NCBI GenBank assembly: GCA_963779095.1
Contig: CAVZWU010000025.1
Location: forward strand, 469,997 to 533,996
Direction of reading: 5' to 3'
DNA length: 64,000 bases
From: Roseiarcus sp963779095
GTDB lineage: Bacteria > Pseudomonadota > Alphaproteobacteria > Rhizobiales > Beijerinckiaceae
Part shown: positions 45,338 through 54,178 of the stretch, one piece after another
Layout: each line of letters begins with the position of its first letter
How positions within the stretch are numbered: position 1 is the stretch's first letter
Position numbers and translations under genes: made by a program
Notes under the pieces: model-generated
Seen by the model: the letters and a program-made list of their open reading frames with translations, nothing else
The model's database searches: none
What the model was told of the DNA's origin: nothing

Positions 45338-45855
45338 TCCGTCAATGTCGGTCTCCCACGCGACATCGCATGGAGAGGAATGACGGTGCACACGGGCGTC
45401 TGGAAGAATCCGGTGCACGAACGCTGTGGTCGGCAAGTTGAATCTCGACGGAGACGGTCAGGGCGATGTCGCCGGGCACGGAGGCGAGCAGCGCGCGGTC
45501 TTCGTCTACCAGATCGAGTCCTACCGCTACTGGCAGGAGCAACTCCGACGCGCCGACTTTGTCTACGGACAATTCGGCGAGAACTTCACGGTTGATAGCC
45601 TGCCTGACGACAGCGTCTATATCGGCGATCGCTACCGGATCGGCAGCGCCCTGTTCGAGGTCACCCAGCCCAGGGTGGCTTGCATGCGACGTGCCAGTGC
45701 GCTGCGCGTGCCGGACCGGCGTCTGCCACAATTGCGAGAGCGGTCTTGTCTCTAGAGAGGTCGCTTACGACCCTCAGCCGCTCAACTTGCCGGCGACCGG
45801 CAATCTGCTCATCTACTGTTCGCGTCCGGCCGGCGACGTCGTCGTCGACCTCTGA
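45338..45855 (+). pseudogene. internally deleted copy of MOSC/2Fe-2S gene
   Basis: The first part reads NVGLPRDIAW, then VGKLNLDGDGQGDVAGHGGE, YWQEQLRRADFVYGQFGENF and ALFEVTQPRVACM, the MOSC domain of the gene at 8984-10735. It then jumps to CDVPVRCACRTGVCHNCESG and the C-terminal 2Fe-2S end with YDPQPLNLPATGNLLIYCSR. The reductase domain of about 400 codons is missing, the joint near 45685 is out of frame, and another extra base lies near 45425. The start codon region is also incomplete. Both cysteine motifs of the 2Fe-2S domain survive. Confidence 0.85.
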
Positions 45856-45874
45856 CGGACAGATAGGATCATTA

Positions 45875-46132
45875 TCAGGATCTTCTGCCGAACGAGACGC
45901 GAACAAACTCGCGACCTCCGGCTGAGGCGCCACGAGACTCAAGCGGCGCCGCATGCAGACCCGAAATCGGGACTTTCCCGGTGGGGGCCGCGAACGCCCG
46001 ATGAGGCGTCCAGGCCGCTTCCCCTAGCCGATTGGCAGGCGAAGTCCTACCGGCGCCGCTTCCGTCCGGAATCGACGCCATGCCCCAAATGGCGATCCCC
46101 GCTGCGAAGATGAGCACAGGCAACCCTCTCAT
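45875..46132 (-). CDS. small membrane-anchored protein, unknown function
   Basis: An 85-residue frame not recognised. ATG 46132 has GGAGGG 5 bp upstream, a strong site. The N-terminus MRGLPVLIFAAGIAIWGMAS is a signal anchor or signal peptide; the rest is Gly/Ala/Arg rich without clear fold (SPANRLGEAAWTPHRAFAAP). It ends 19 bp from the MOSC remnant, convergent with it. Confidence 0.45.
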   Translation of the reverse strand: MRGLPVLIFAAGIAIWGMASIPDGSGAGRTSPANRLGEAAWTPHRAFAAPTGKVPISGLHAAPLESRGASAGGREFVRVSFGRRS

Positions 46133-46269
46133 GGCGGCCCTCCGCTTTAACGACCCTCGGCGGGCGTCTCGCGGCGCAGAGGGCTTTAAAGAAACACCCT
46201 CGAAGGGCCGGATAGACCGCCTATCGGGGCCCAATATATGGAAGTAGCGGTCGCTCGACCGATGGCCGA

Positions 46270-47073
46270 TTACGAAGCCCGAGCGGGGACCGGTTTGGCC
46301 CTTTGCTTTACCGCCGCCATCAGCGTCTTCGCAGCTGGGCCAGAGGAATGCGGGTTCTGGCCCGTTATCAGCAGGCCGTCACTGACGACGTAAGACGCCC
46401 AGTTCGCCTTCTTCGAGAAGATAGCGCCAAGCTTCAACATTTCATCTTCGACAAGGAAGGGCACGATTTTGGTGAGGCCGACTGCTTCTTCCTCGCCGTT
46501 GGTGAAGCCGGTGACTTCCTTGCCTTGGACCAGAAGCTTGCCATTCGGGGCCCGAACGTGCCGTAACGCTCCGGTGGAATGGCACACGATGCCGATTGGT
46601 TTGCCGGCGGCGATGAAGGACTCGATCAGGTTGATCGAGTGCTCGTCTTCGGCGAGATCCCACATCGGGCCATGGCCGCCCGGATAGAAGACCGTGTCGA
46701 AGTCTCCCTGCCTCACGCTGTCGAGGCGAACGGTCTTGCTGAGCTGCGCTTCCGCGGCCGGATCTTTCTCGAAGCGGAGGGTGAGGTCGGTGCGAAATTC
46801 AGGCTCGTTGCTCTTTGGGTCCAGCGGTGGTTGTCCGCCCTTGGGCGATGCGAGGGTGATCTCAACGCCAGCATCCTTGAAGGCGTAGTAGGGAGCTGCA
46901 AGCTCTTCGAGCCAAAATCCGGTCTTGCGGCCCGTGTCGCCCAGCTGGTCGTGCGAAGTCAGCACCATCAAGATTTTCAATTTCCTGCTCCCTTCATCGA
47001 GCCATCGAAGATCCGGCAGGAGCGGCGTCTTCGGCATCCGGTCCGCGACGGGCCATGCTCCAAACAAACTCAC
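46270..47073 (-). CDS. DJ-1/PfpI family protein (Hsp31/glyoxalase III-like)
   Basis: A 267-residue protein of the type 1 glutamine amidotransferase-like fold. Proteins of this subgroup act as glyoxalase III or stress chaperones in the cytosol. Landmarks: KILMVLTSHDQLGDTGRKTG (with the conserved GxxGxWxEE-like FWLEELAAPYYAFKDAGVEI), FYPGGHGPMWDLAED and the nucleophile elbow IGIVCHSTGALRHV. The third catalytic His is in that Cys-His pair. The start is GTG 47073; ATG 47040 is an alternative that removes 11 residues. Transcribed away from the aldo/keto reductase, 270 bp apart; both could act on reactive aldehydes. Confidence 0.85.
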   Translation of the reverse strand: MSLFGAWPVADRMPKTPLLPDLRWLDEGSRKLKILMVLTSHDQLGDTGRKTGFWLEELAAPYYAFKDAGVEITLASPKGGQPPLDPKSNEPEFRTDLTLRFEKDPAAEAQLSKTVRLDSVRQGDFDTVFYPGGHGPMWDLAEDEHSINLIESFIAAGKPIGIVCHSTGALRHVRAPNGKLLVQGKEVTGFTNGEEEAVGLTKIVPFLVEDEMLKLGAIFSKKANWASYVVSDGLLITGQNPHSSGPAAKTLMAAVKQRAKPVPARAS

Positions 47074-47343
47074 AATGACGTGGCGCTCGGAGGACCGCCA
47101 TTGTGCGATGGTGTCGCGGATACCATCGTATCGCGCGCCGCGGCGCGCAGCTCCCGGCGGCGACTAACCCGTCGAGTTGTTGTTCCGGTCATTCAACTCG
47201 GTCGCGCGCCGCGCAAGTCTTTGTTGCTTACGGCGCCTTCGTCCAATGGCGATCGGCCGTTCATGAGGTCATGATTTTTGGCGACGATGTCGCTAAGCTC
47301 GGGAAGACTGTCCGGCTATTTCGGACGAAGGGAGTGAGCGAGC

Positions 47344-48369
47344 ATGGCGACCCCCGACACGCTTCGCTATGCGAGGATTCCTCTGACCCATGGACCTGGC
47401 GCCATTCCCGCCGTTGGGTTTGGCACGCTGATCCACGATCCTCTCGCCGCCAAGCAAGCGAGCAAGACCGCACTGGAAGTCGGATATCGGCATCTCGATT
47501 GTGCTGAGCGATACCGCACTGAAGAGGCCGTTGGCGAGGCGATGCAGGAGACGTTCAGGGCGGGGAAAATTCGGCGCGAGGACGTTTTCGTCACGACGAA
47601 GCTATGGAACACCAATCACCGTCCTGAACGGGTCAAGCCCGCCTTTGACGCCAGCCGGCGGCGACTGCAAATCGACGATGTCGACTGCTATATGATTCAT
47701 ACCCCTTTTGCCTTTCGGCCCGGCGACGATCAGGACCCGACTGACGAGCGCGGTCAGGTCGCCTATGATTCCGGGGTGACGTTGCTCGAGACATGGCAAG
47801 CGCTTGAACGTCTGGTCGACGAAGGTCGGTGCAAGTCGATCGGGCTCTCGGACATCACCCTGGAGACGTTGCGCGAGATCTTTGCCGCCGCTCGCATCAA
47901 GCCAGCGTCGGTCCAGGTCGAGTGCCACCCGTATTTCCCGCAATGGGATCTCCTCGACTTCTGTCGCGAACACGGGATTGTCGTACAGGCGGGGGCGCCA
48001 TTGGCGCATGCCTCGTCGCCCAGAATCGTCGACGACCCGGTGATCAAACGCATCGCGGAGCAAGTCCACAAGACGCCGGCTCAGGTTGCTCTCGCCTGGG
48101 CCGTGCAACGCGGAACCGCGGTTTTGATGAGTTCGACCAAGCCTGACCGCATCCGGGAGAATTTTGAGATCTCAGCCCTGCCTGAAGAGGCCATGCAGGA
48201 GATTCGGGACGACATAACGACGAACATTCGGTTCAATCCTGTGGTCGAGACTGGCGTGCCGGGATTCATCCGGGCCAACGAAGAGCGCGCAGGGACGGCA
48301 GCGCGCCCGGCCTCGCCGGCCGCTGCGGCGACCGCGACAGGAGGAAAGGCGACCACGACGGGAAGCTGA
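47344..48369 (+). CDS. aldo/keto reductase
   Basis: NAD(P)H-dependent reductase of aldehydes and ketones, cytoplasmic (beta/alpha)8 barrel, 341 residues. The tetrad is recognisable: Asp and Tyr in YRHLDCAERYRTEEAVGEAM, Lys in VFVTTKLWNTNHRPERV and His in DCYMIHTPFAF. Cofactor-binding pieces are SVQVECHPYFPQWDLLDFCR and VLMSSTKPDRIRENFEI. The C-terminus has an unusual tail of about 35 residues rich in Ala, Thr and Gly (ARPASPAAAATATGGKATTT) that looks disordered. Start ATG 47344. A hairpin directly overlaps the stop. Confidence 0.92.
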   Translation: MATPDTLRYARIPLTHGPGAIPAVGFGTLIHDPLAAKQASKTALEVGYRHLDCAERYRTEEAVGEAMQETFRAGKIRREDVFVTTKLWNTNHRPERVKPAFDASRRRLQIDDVDCYMIHTPFAFRPGDDQDPTDERGQVAYDSGVTLLETWQALERLVDEGRCKSIGLSDITLETLREIFAAARIKPASVQVECHPYFPQWDLLDFCREHGIVVQAGAPLAHASSPRIVDDPVIKRIAEQVHKTPAQVALAWAVQRGTAVLMSSTKPDRIRENFEISALPEEAMQEIRDDITTNIRFNPVVETGVPGFIRANEERAGTAARPASPAAAATATGGKATTTGS

Positions 48370-48392
48370 GCCCGATGCGCCGTCCGGGCTCA
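48367..48392 (+). terminator. stem-loop after aldo/keto reductase
   Basis: TGAGCCCG and CGGGCTCA form a perfect 8-bp stem around a 10-base loop, beginning at the stop codon. There is no T run after it, so it could be a weak or Rho-assisted terminator. The next gene (globin) is convergent. Confidence 0.45.
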
Positions 48393-48508
48393 TCTCGATA
48401 TCATGACGGCAGGAGGTGATCATGTTGCGGAAATCTTGGCGCGGGGCGGATTGATTAAATCGCGCGCCGCCTCAACCCAGCCCTTTCCCAAAGGGACAGG
48501 GGTCGTCC

Positions 48509-48916
48509 TCAGAGGACAACCGCTGACTTCATCTCGCCGGCGAGTTCATTGTAGCAGACCGTCCACGCCTCGCGGACCGCGGGCGTGAAGTCTTCATCTA
48601 GCGCCTGTTCGAGGGTCCAAAGCAGCGCTTCCCGCAGTGCGTCGTAGTCGACGAGCGTGACTCCGTAGTCGACATGCCGAGCGCCAAGATCTCGCACCGC
48701 CGGCAGGATCCGGCCCGGCTCATGCAAGTTGTAGACGATCATGGTGAGCATTGTCATTAGCTTGACGCCTTGAATGCGCATGTCGTTCTTGAACAGCGGA
48801 CGAAATGTCGGATTCAAGGCGAACAACCGTTCGTAGAACAGCGCACCGGTCACCTCCGGCATCATCGCCAGCTTGCTGAAGGTCGTGCGGACAAGTTCCT
48901 GCTCCGCCGCATTCAC
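48509..48916 (-). CDS. single-domain globin
   Basis: A heme protein of the Vitreoscilla/flavohemoglobin globin type, 135 residues from GTG 48916; a longer frame to 48985 overlaps the araC-type gene. Landmarks: TFSKLAMMPEVTGALFYERL, FALNPTFRPLFKNDMRIQGV, a distal-side MLTMIVYNLHEPGRI and the proximal heme His in LGARHVDYGV. LLWTLEQALDEDFTPAVREA is typical of the H helix region. Such proteins bind O2 or NO; no reductase domain is attached. It is 34 bp downstream of the AraC-type regulator on the same strand, which may control it. Confidence 0.88.
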   Translation of the reverse strand: MNAAEQELVRTTFSKLAMMPEVTGALFYERLFALNPTFRPLFKNDMRIQGVKLMTMLTMIVYNLHEPGRILPAVRDLGARHVDYGVTLVDYDALREALLWTLEQALDEDFTPAVREAWTVCYNELAGEMKSAVVL

Positions 48917-48950
48917 GATGTTGGCTCCTCTGCCCCGCGCGCGGGCCCGC

Positions 48951-49928
48951 TCAATCGCCTTCCCGCCACGCCTCACGGAACGCAACGGGGGCGTTCCCGA
49001 ACTCGCTCACGAACGTACGGTAAAATGTCGCCATGCTGTTGAACCCCCAGCCGAAGGCGATGTCGATCACTGACCGGCCGGTTCCCGTAGCTCCGGCGAC
49101 GGCGTCGCGGCATCGGAGCAGCCGCTGTCGCAGAACGTATCGGGCGAAACTATCGCCAGTCGGCTCGAACCGCCGATGCAGCTGGCGCACCGATATGCCG
49201 AGCGCGGCAGCGGCGCTGGCGGGGGTCAGCCCAGGATCGGCAAGGTGCAGATCGACGTACCGCTTCACCGCGGCGAGCTGCGCCGACCGCAGCGAGATTC
49301 GCCCCCGCTCGGCGCCGTCGTCAGAGGCTCCGCACGCCAGCGCCACGAGGCCGCAGAGGTTGTGCAACACCGCTTCGCCGAGTTCGTCGGGAAGGAGCGG
49401 CGCCTGCTCCTTCGCCGCATCCATGGCTGCGCCGAGGAGCGAGCCGAGCGGGGAAGGGCCGGGCAGCCGAAACGGGCGCGCCAGTCGGCCCCCGGCCAGA
49501 AGCGGCGAAAGCGCAGCTTGCGGGATAACCAGCATCCCGAACGAGGCTGCGCCGCTCGATTCCGCATCGAATCGCCATTCGGTCGAGCTCACGCAAAAGT
49601 CGCCCGGCTCGTGAATGAGGTCGACCGGTGTGCTTCGCGGGGCGGCCCTCCAGATCACAGGACGGCGGTATCGTCGGACGAAGAACGCCTCGGTCTTGTC
49701 CCTAGCGACATCGGCGGCGGTGCGCTGCACCTTCTCGAGCCCCAATTCGATATCAAGCAGCGCAAATTCGCGCGCAACCTGCCCGCCCGCTTCGGCGCGA
49801 AAGGCGCTGGGGTCCGGGATCTCGCCCGGTGTGATGCTATGGGCCTGTTTCGCGAAGTAGTCGCACCAGAACCCAACGCGGTCGCGTGGCGGTAGATCGT
49901 CAGTGGAAAAATGGACTCGCGTAGCCAT
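48951..49928 (-). CDS. AraC-family transcription regulator
   Basis: A 325-residue regulator. The N-terminal AraC-binding-like domain spans about residues 10-200 (FSTDDLPPRDRVGFWCDYFA; DLIHEPGDFCVSSTEWRFDA). The C-terminal double HTH of the AraC/XylS type is at about 220-320 (AVKRYVDLHLADPGLTPASA, GISVRQLHRRFEPTGDSFAR, DIAFGWGFNSMATFYRTFVS). Start ATG 49928; no strong ribosome site. Globin follows in the same direction. It is divergent from the sensor kinase gene. Confidence 0.92.
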   Translation of the reverse strand: MATRVHFSTDDLPPRDRVGFWCDYFAKQAHSITPGEIPDPSAFRAEAGGQVAREFALLDIELGLEKVQRTAADVARDKTEAFFVRRYRRPVIWRAAPRSTPVDLIHEPGDFCVSSTEWRFDAESSGAASFGMLVIPQAALSPLLAGGRLARPFRLPGPSPLGSLLGAAMDAAKEQAPLLPDELGEAVLHNLCGLVALACGASDDGAERGRISLRSAQLAAVKRYVDLHLADPGLTPASAAAALGISVRQLHRRFEPTGDSFARYVLRQRLLRCRDAVAGATGTGRSVIDIAFGWGFNSMATFYRTFVSEFGNAPVAFREAWREGD

Positions 49929-50052
49929 TCTCCATGAGGCCCAAAGCTCCGATGCGAGGCATCCTAAATCGGTCGTGTGGGTAAAGCGAGCCGCAAAACC
50001 TCGGGCCGGCGTGGCCTTTGGAGACGGTCGCGCGGTGCGAACCTTGTCCTGA

Positions 50053-52054
50053 TTGGCGCTGAATGAGACGCAGCACGGCGTTCGGCGAGACGACGATGCC
50101 CGCAGCCCTAATTATCTTTTGACATCGTGTTCTCATTCACGGTGGATGATAGTGGCCACAACTTACGACAGTCGCATGGTCCCAGGAATATCGGCCATGA
50201 AGGCGACCTGCAGCACGGAGTCAGGACGAGATCAATCGAGAAAGGTCGGACCCGAGAAATCGATCGGTATTTTTCTTTCTCTCTTCGTTCGCGGGGCGGC
50301 GGTTAGTTTGAACCTCCTGAGACTTTCGCGGGGCGCTTTGGCGGCTCCGCTCTCAGAAAGAACGAAACTATATGCCGATCTTGCCAGCGCAAATATGCTG
50401 GCAAGCGCTATCAAAGCGTCTCAGGGTCTCTCTAGCGAGATCGATCTGCCGAAGGTGATCGATCGGCTGATGACGATCGCGCTCGAGAACGCGGGCGCGG
50501 ATCGCGGCCTTTTGATACTCCCGGCGGGGGAAGAATATCTGATCGAGGCGGAGGCGCGGGCGAACGGCAGTCAGATCGAAGTGACGCTGCGCCAAGAGCC
50601 GATCACGCGAGTTGCCTGCCCCGAATCTCTCGTCCGCTATGTAATCCGCACGCAGGAAAGCGTGATGCTCGGTGACGCCGCCACACCCAACCTGTTCTCC
50701 GCCGACGACTATCTGCGCGGTCGACAATCTAAGTCGATCCTCTGTCTGCCATTGATCAAGCGACGGGAGTTGACCGGGATTCTTTTTCTCGAAAACGCGC
50801 TCACTCCACACGCATTCACCCCGGCCCGGATCGGGGTCCTGGAGCTATTGGCGGCGCAAGCAGCGGTCTCGCTGGAGAATGCGCGTCTCTACGTCGATCT
50901 GAAAGATCGGGAGGCGAAGGTCCGACGCCTGGTCAACTCGAATATCATGGGGATTTTGATCAGAACTCTCGACGGTCAGATTCAGGAGGCCAATCAGGCG
51001 TTTCTCGAGATCGTCGGATTTGATCAGACGGACGTCGCGGCGGGTCGATTACGCCGCTCAGAGATGACGCCGGCGGAATGGCATGACCGCGACGAGCAGG
51101 GTCTGGCTGAACTGAGGACGAGGGGGACCGCCCGGCCATACGAGAAGGAGTACTTCCGGAAAGACGGCAGTCGCGTGCCGGTGCTGGTCGGATCAGCAAC
51201 GTTCGGTGAAGGGCGGCACGGCATCGTCGACTTCGTCGTCGATCTGTCCGATCGAAAGCGAGCCGAGGACGCAGAGCAGCGCTACCACGAGGTTCATATG
51301 CAACTCGTGCACGCGAACCGGGTGGCGACATTGGGGCAGCTGTCTGCTTCGATTGCGCACGAGATCAACCAGCCGCTGGCGGGCGTCATCACCAACGCGA
51401 GCACCGGACTGCGCATGCTGGCGGCCGATCCGCCCAACATCGAGGGCGCGCGCGAGACCGCGCGGCGCACGATTCGCGACTGCAACCGTGCGAACGAGGT
51501 GATCAAGCGATTGCGGGCGCTGTTCGGCAAGAAGGAGCTTACGATTGAACCGGTCGATCTCAATGAGGCGACGCGAGGGGTAATCGCGCTGTCGTTGAGC
51601 GAGCTTCAGCGCGAGGGGGTGATCTGGCGGGCCGAGCTTGCCGACGACCTGCCACTGGTCCGCTGCGATCGGGTGCAGCTCCAGCAGGTGATTCTAAACC
51701 TGCTCCGAAACGCCCTCGAACTCGATGAGCGCGGTGGATGACCGCCCGAAACAGTTGATCATCAGAACGGCGATCAGCGAGCCCGATCACGTGACGCTTG
51801 CGGTGCAAGATTCTGGTCGAGGCGTGGACCCAGCAAACCTCGAGCGCATCTTCGACGCCTTTTACAGCACCAAGATCGGCGGTCTGGGGATGGGCCTGTC
51901 GGTCTGCCGCGCGATCGTTGAGGCGCATCGGGGCAAACTATGGGCCACTACTGGCGCGCCACATGGCGCGACCTTTCAGCTGACGCTCCCTGTGATCGCC
52001 GACGACGGATCCGTTCGGAATCTTTTCGCCGCTCCAGGCTCAATGACGCCGTGA
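50053..52054 (+). CDS. sensor histidine kinase (GAF-PAS-HisKA-HATPase), one frameshift
   Basis: Cytoplasmic signalling kinase without membrane helix. Domains in order: a helical lead (TKLYADLASANMLASAIKAS), GAF at about residues 125-270 (DRLMTIALENAGADRGLLIL), PAS at about 285-410 (NSNIMGILIRTLDGQIQEAN), HisKA with phosphoacceptor His in LSASIAHEINQPLAGVITNA, and HATPase with NLLRNA and DSGRGVDPANLERIFDAFYS. The lead resembles the C-terminal third of giant AAA/Ser-Thr kinase-type sensors, so this may be a truncated derivative. An extra C near 51713 shifts the frame before MSAVDDRPKQLIIRTA; 2002 bp fits one insertion. The true start is uncertain (ATG 50053, 50197 or later). Possible partners are the regulators at 61066-62121. 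Confidence 0.85.
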
Positions 52055-52256
52055 GTTCTCACGCGCCTCCGCGGCGCGCCTCGCTGATGCTCCTTTGGTA
52101 TCGCCGACACGTTCGTCCAATGGCGGTCAACTGTCCGTCGCGTCATGTTCGATCGGAACGATGAGGCGGAAAATTCGCGGAGCCTGTCAATCTAAGGCAG
52201 GGGCGCCGTGTGATCTGCGGCCGATTTGGACATACCGCAATTCGAGAGGCTTGGAC

Positions 52257-54143
52257 ATGAGTACGCTTTCCGCCGCGAGACCTTCTGCCAGCGTCGTGAA
52301 CGGCGGCCACGTGAACGCAATCAAGGAAAAAGCAAAGCTGCTCAGCATCTATTCAATGATGGCGACGACGGCCGCAGGCTCTGGACATCCGACGTCGTGC
52401 ATGTCCGCGGCCGAGCTGGTGGCTGGAGTGTTTTTTCACGCGATGAAGTTTGATCCGAAGAACGCGCACTCGGATGAAAACGATCGTTTCGTGCTCTCCA
52501 AGGGTCATGCGGCGCCATTGCTGTACGCCGCGCTGGCCGAGGCGGGCGTGTTTCCGGTTTCGCGGCTTATGACGCTCAGGCAGTTCACGAGCGAGCTCGA
52601 GGGGCACCCAACGCCGCGGATCCATGGCGTGGACGCCGCGACAGGATCGTTGGGCCAAGGGCTTTCGGTTGGCTCGGGCTTGGCGATCGGCGCGCGGATG
52701 GATAAGAGCCCGACGCGAGTTTACGTGCTTACCGGCGACGGCGAATTGGCGGAAGGGCAGGTGTGGGAAGCGGCTGCATTCGCTGCCCATTACGACCTCG
52801 ATAATCTGACCGTGATCGCCGACATAAACCGGCTCGGCCAGAGCGAGCCGACGATGTATCAGCACGACATGGAACGTTACCGGCTGAAATTCGAGTCGGA
52901 AGGTTTCGATACGCAAGTGATCGACGGACATGACGTGGCCGCGGTGCTCGCCGCCCTCGATCGCGCCAAGGCCGTGAAAGGGCGGCCGCAGGCCATTGTG
53001 GCGCAAACAATCAAAGGCCACGGCTTCAGCTTGGTCGCCGACAAACTGAACTGGCACGGCAAGCCGTTCTCGAAGGAACAGCTCGCCGTCGCGATAGCGG
53101 AAAAAGGCGGCGGACCGACGATCCCGCCTGATCCCGGAAAATCGTTCGAGCGAACATCGCTGCCGAAGCCGGCCGAATTCGGTGCTCCCGCCGCGCCGGA
53201 TTACGCCAAAGACGCCAAGGTGGCGACGCGTGAAGCATACGGCTTCGCGCTGAAGCGGCTTGGAGCTGCGAACCCGCATGTGGTCGCGATCTCGGGCGAC
53301 GTTAAGAACTCGACATTTTCGCAAGCATTCGGCGACGCGTACCCGGACCATTTCTGGCAGGGATATATCGCCGAGCAGAATATGGTGAGCGTCGCGGTCG
53401 GATTGCAGGCGCGCGGCAAGACCCCTTTTGCCGACACCTTCGCCTGTTTCCTTTCGCGCGCTTATGACAATGTGCGCATGGCGGCGATCAGTCGCGCGAA
53501 TATCAATCTGTGCGGGTCGCATTGCGGCGTCTCGATCGGTGAGGACGGACCGTCGCAGATGGCGCTCGAAGACATCGCAATGTTCCGCGCGGTGCATGGC
53601 TCGGCTGTTCTCTATCCGAGCGACGCCGTCTCGGCCGAGCGCCTGACGGAAGCGATGGCTCGGCGCGCCGGCGTCAACTACTTGCGCACTTCGCGGCCGA
53701 AAATGCCCATTCTTTATTCGACCGACGAGGAATTCTCGATTCCCGGTTTCAAAGTGCTGCGTAAGGGCGCGGACGACAAGGCGACGGTGGTCGGCGCCGG
53801 CGTTACCCTACACGAGGCGCTCAAGGCGGTGGATCTACTCAAAGCCGCTGGAATCACGGTTCGGGTGATCGATCTCTACTGTGTGAAGCCGCTGGATGGC
53901 GCAGCGCTGTCGGCCGAAGTGGGCGAGACCGATGGGCGGCTTGTCACCGTGGAAGATCATTGGCCGGAGGGCGGATTGGGCGAGGCCGTGTTGCATGCCT
54001 TGGCTGCGGCGGGCGCGGCGCCGGCGAAATTCAAACTGCTGGCGGTGAACGCCTTGCCGCATTCCGGCAAACCGGATGAGCTTGTTGATGCGTTCGGGAT
54101 CTCTGCGCGCCACATTGTCGAGGCTGTGAAGGCGATCTTGTAG
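52257..54143 (+). CDS. tkt: transketolase
   Basis: Transfers two-carbon ketol units in the pentose phosphate and Calvin/ribulose pathways; needs thiamine diphosphate. 628 residues, the shorter class seen in animals and many bacteria. Landmarks: MATTAAGSGHPTSCMSAAEL, ATGSLGQGLSVGSGLAIGAR, the diphosphate motif TGDGELAEGQVWEAAAFAAH and the pyrimidine domain VAISGDVKNSTF, IAEQNMVSVAVGLQARGKTP, then the C-terminal domain VVGAGVTLHEALKAVDLLKA. ATG 52257; an in-frame extension upstream is unlikely to be coding. No frameshift. It is followed at 36 bp by an efflux operon, a metabolic neighbour that does not explain itself. Confidence 0.95.
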   Translation: MSTLSAARPSASVVNGGHVNAIKEKAKLLSIYSMMATTAAGSGHPTSCMSAAELVAGVFFHAMKFDPKNAHSDENDRFVLSKGHAAPLLYAALAEAGVFPVSRLMTLRQFTSELEGHPTPRIHGVDAATGSLGQGLSVGSGLAIGARMDKSPTRVYVLTGDGELAEGQVWEAAAFAAHYDLDNLTVIADINRLGQSEPTMYQHDMERYRLKFESEGFDTQVIDGHDVAAVLAALDRAKAVKGRPQAIVAQTIKGHGFSLVADKLNWHGKPFSKEQLAVAIAEKGGGPTIPPDPGKSFERTSLPKPAEFGAPAAPDYAKDAKVATREAYGFALKRLGAANPHVVAISGDVKNSTFSQAFGDAYPDHFWQGYIAEQNMVSVAVGLQARGKTPFADTFACFLSRAYDNVRMAAISRANINLCGSHCGVSIGEDGPSQMALEDIAMFRAVHGSAVLYPSDAVSAERLTEAMARRAGVNYLRTSRPKMPILYSTDEEFSIPGFKVLRKGADDKATVVGAGVTLHEALKAVDLLKAAGITVRVIDLYCVKPLDGAALSAEVGETDGRLVTVEDHWPEGGLGEAVLHALAAAGAAPAKFKLLAVNALPHSGKPDELVDAFGISARHIVEAVKAIL

Positions 54144-54178
54144 GGAATTCGCCCGCGGTCCAGGACGGGGAGCGCAAC

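Noticed and set aside
52353..53597. Minus-strand frame of 414 codons
   Set aside because: Antisense to transketolase.
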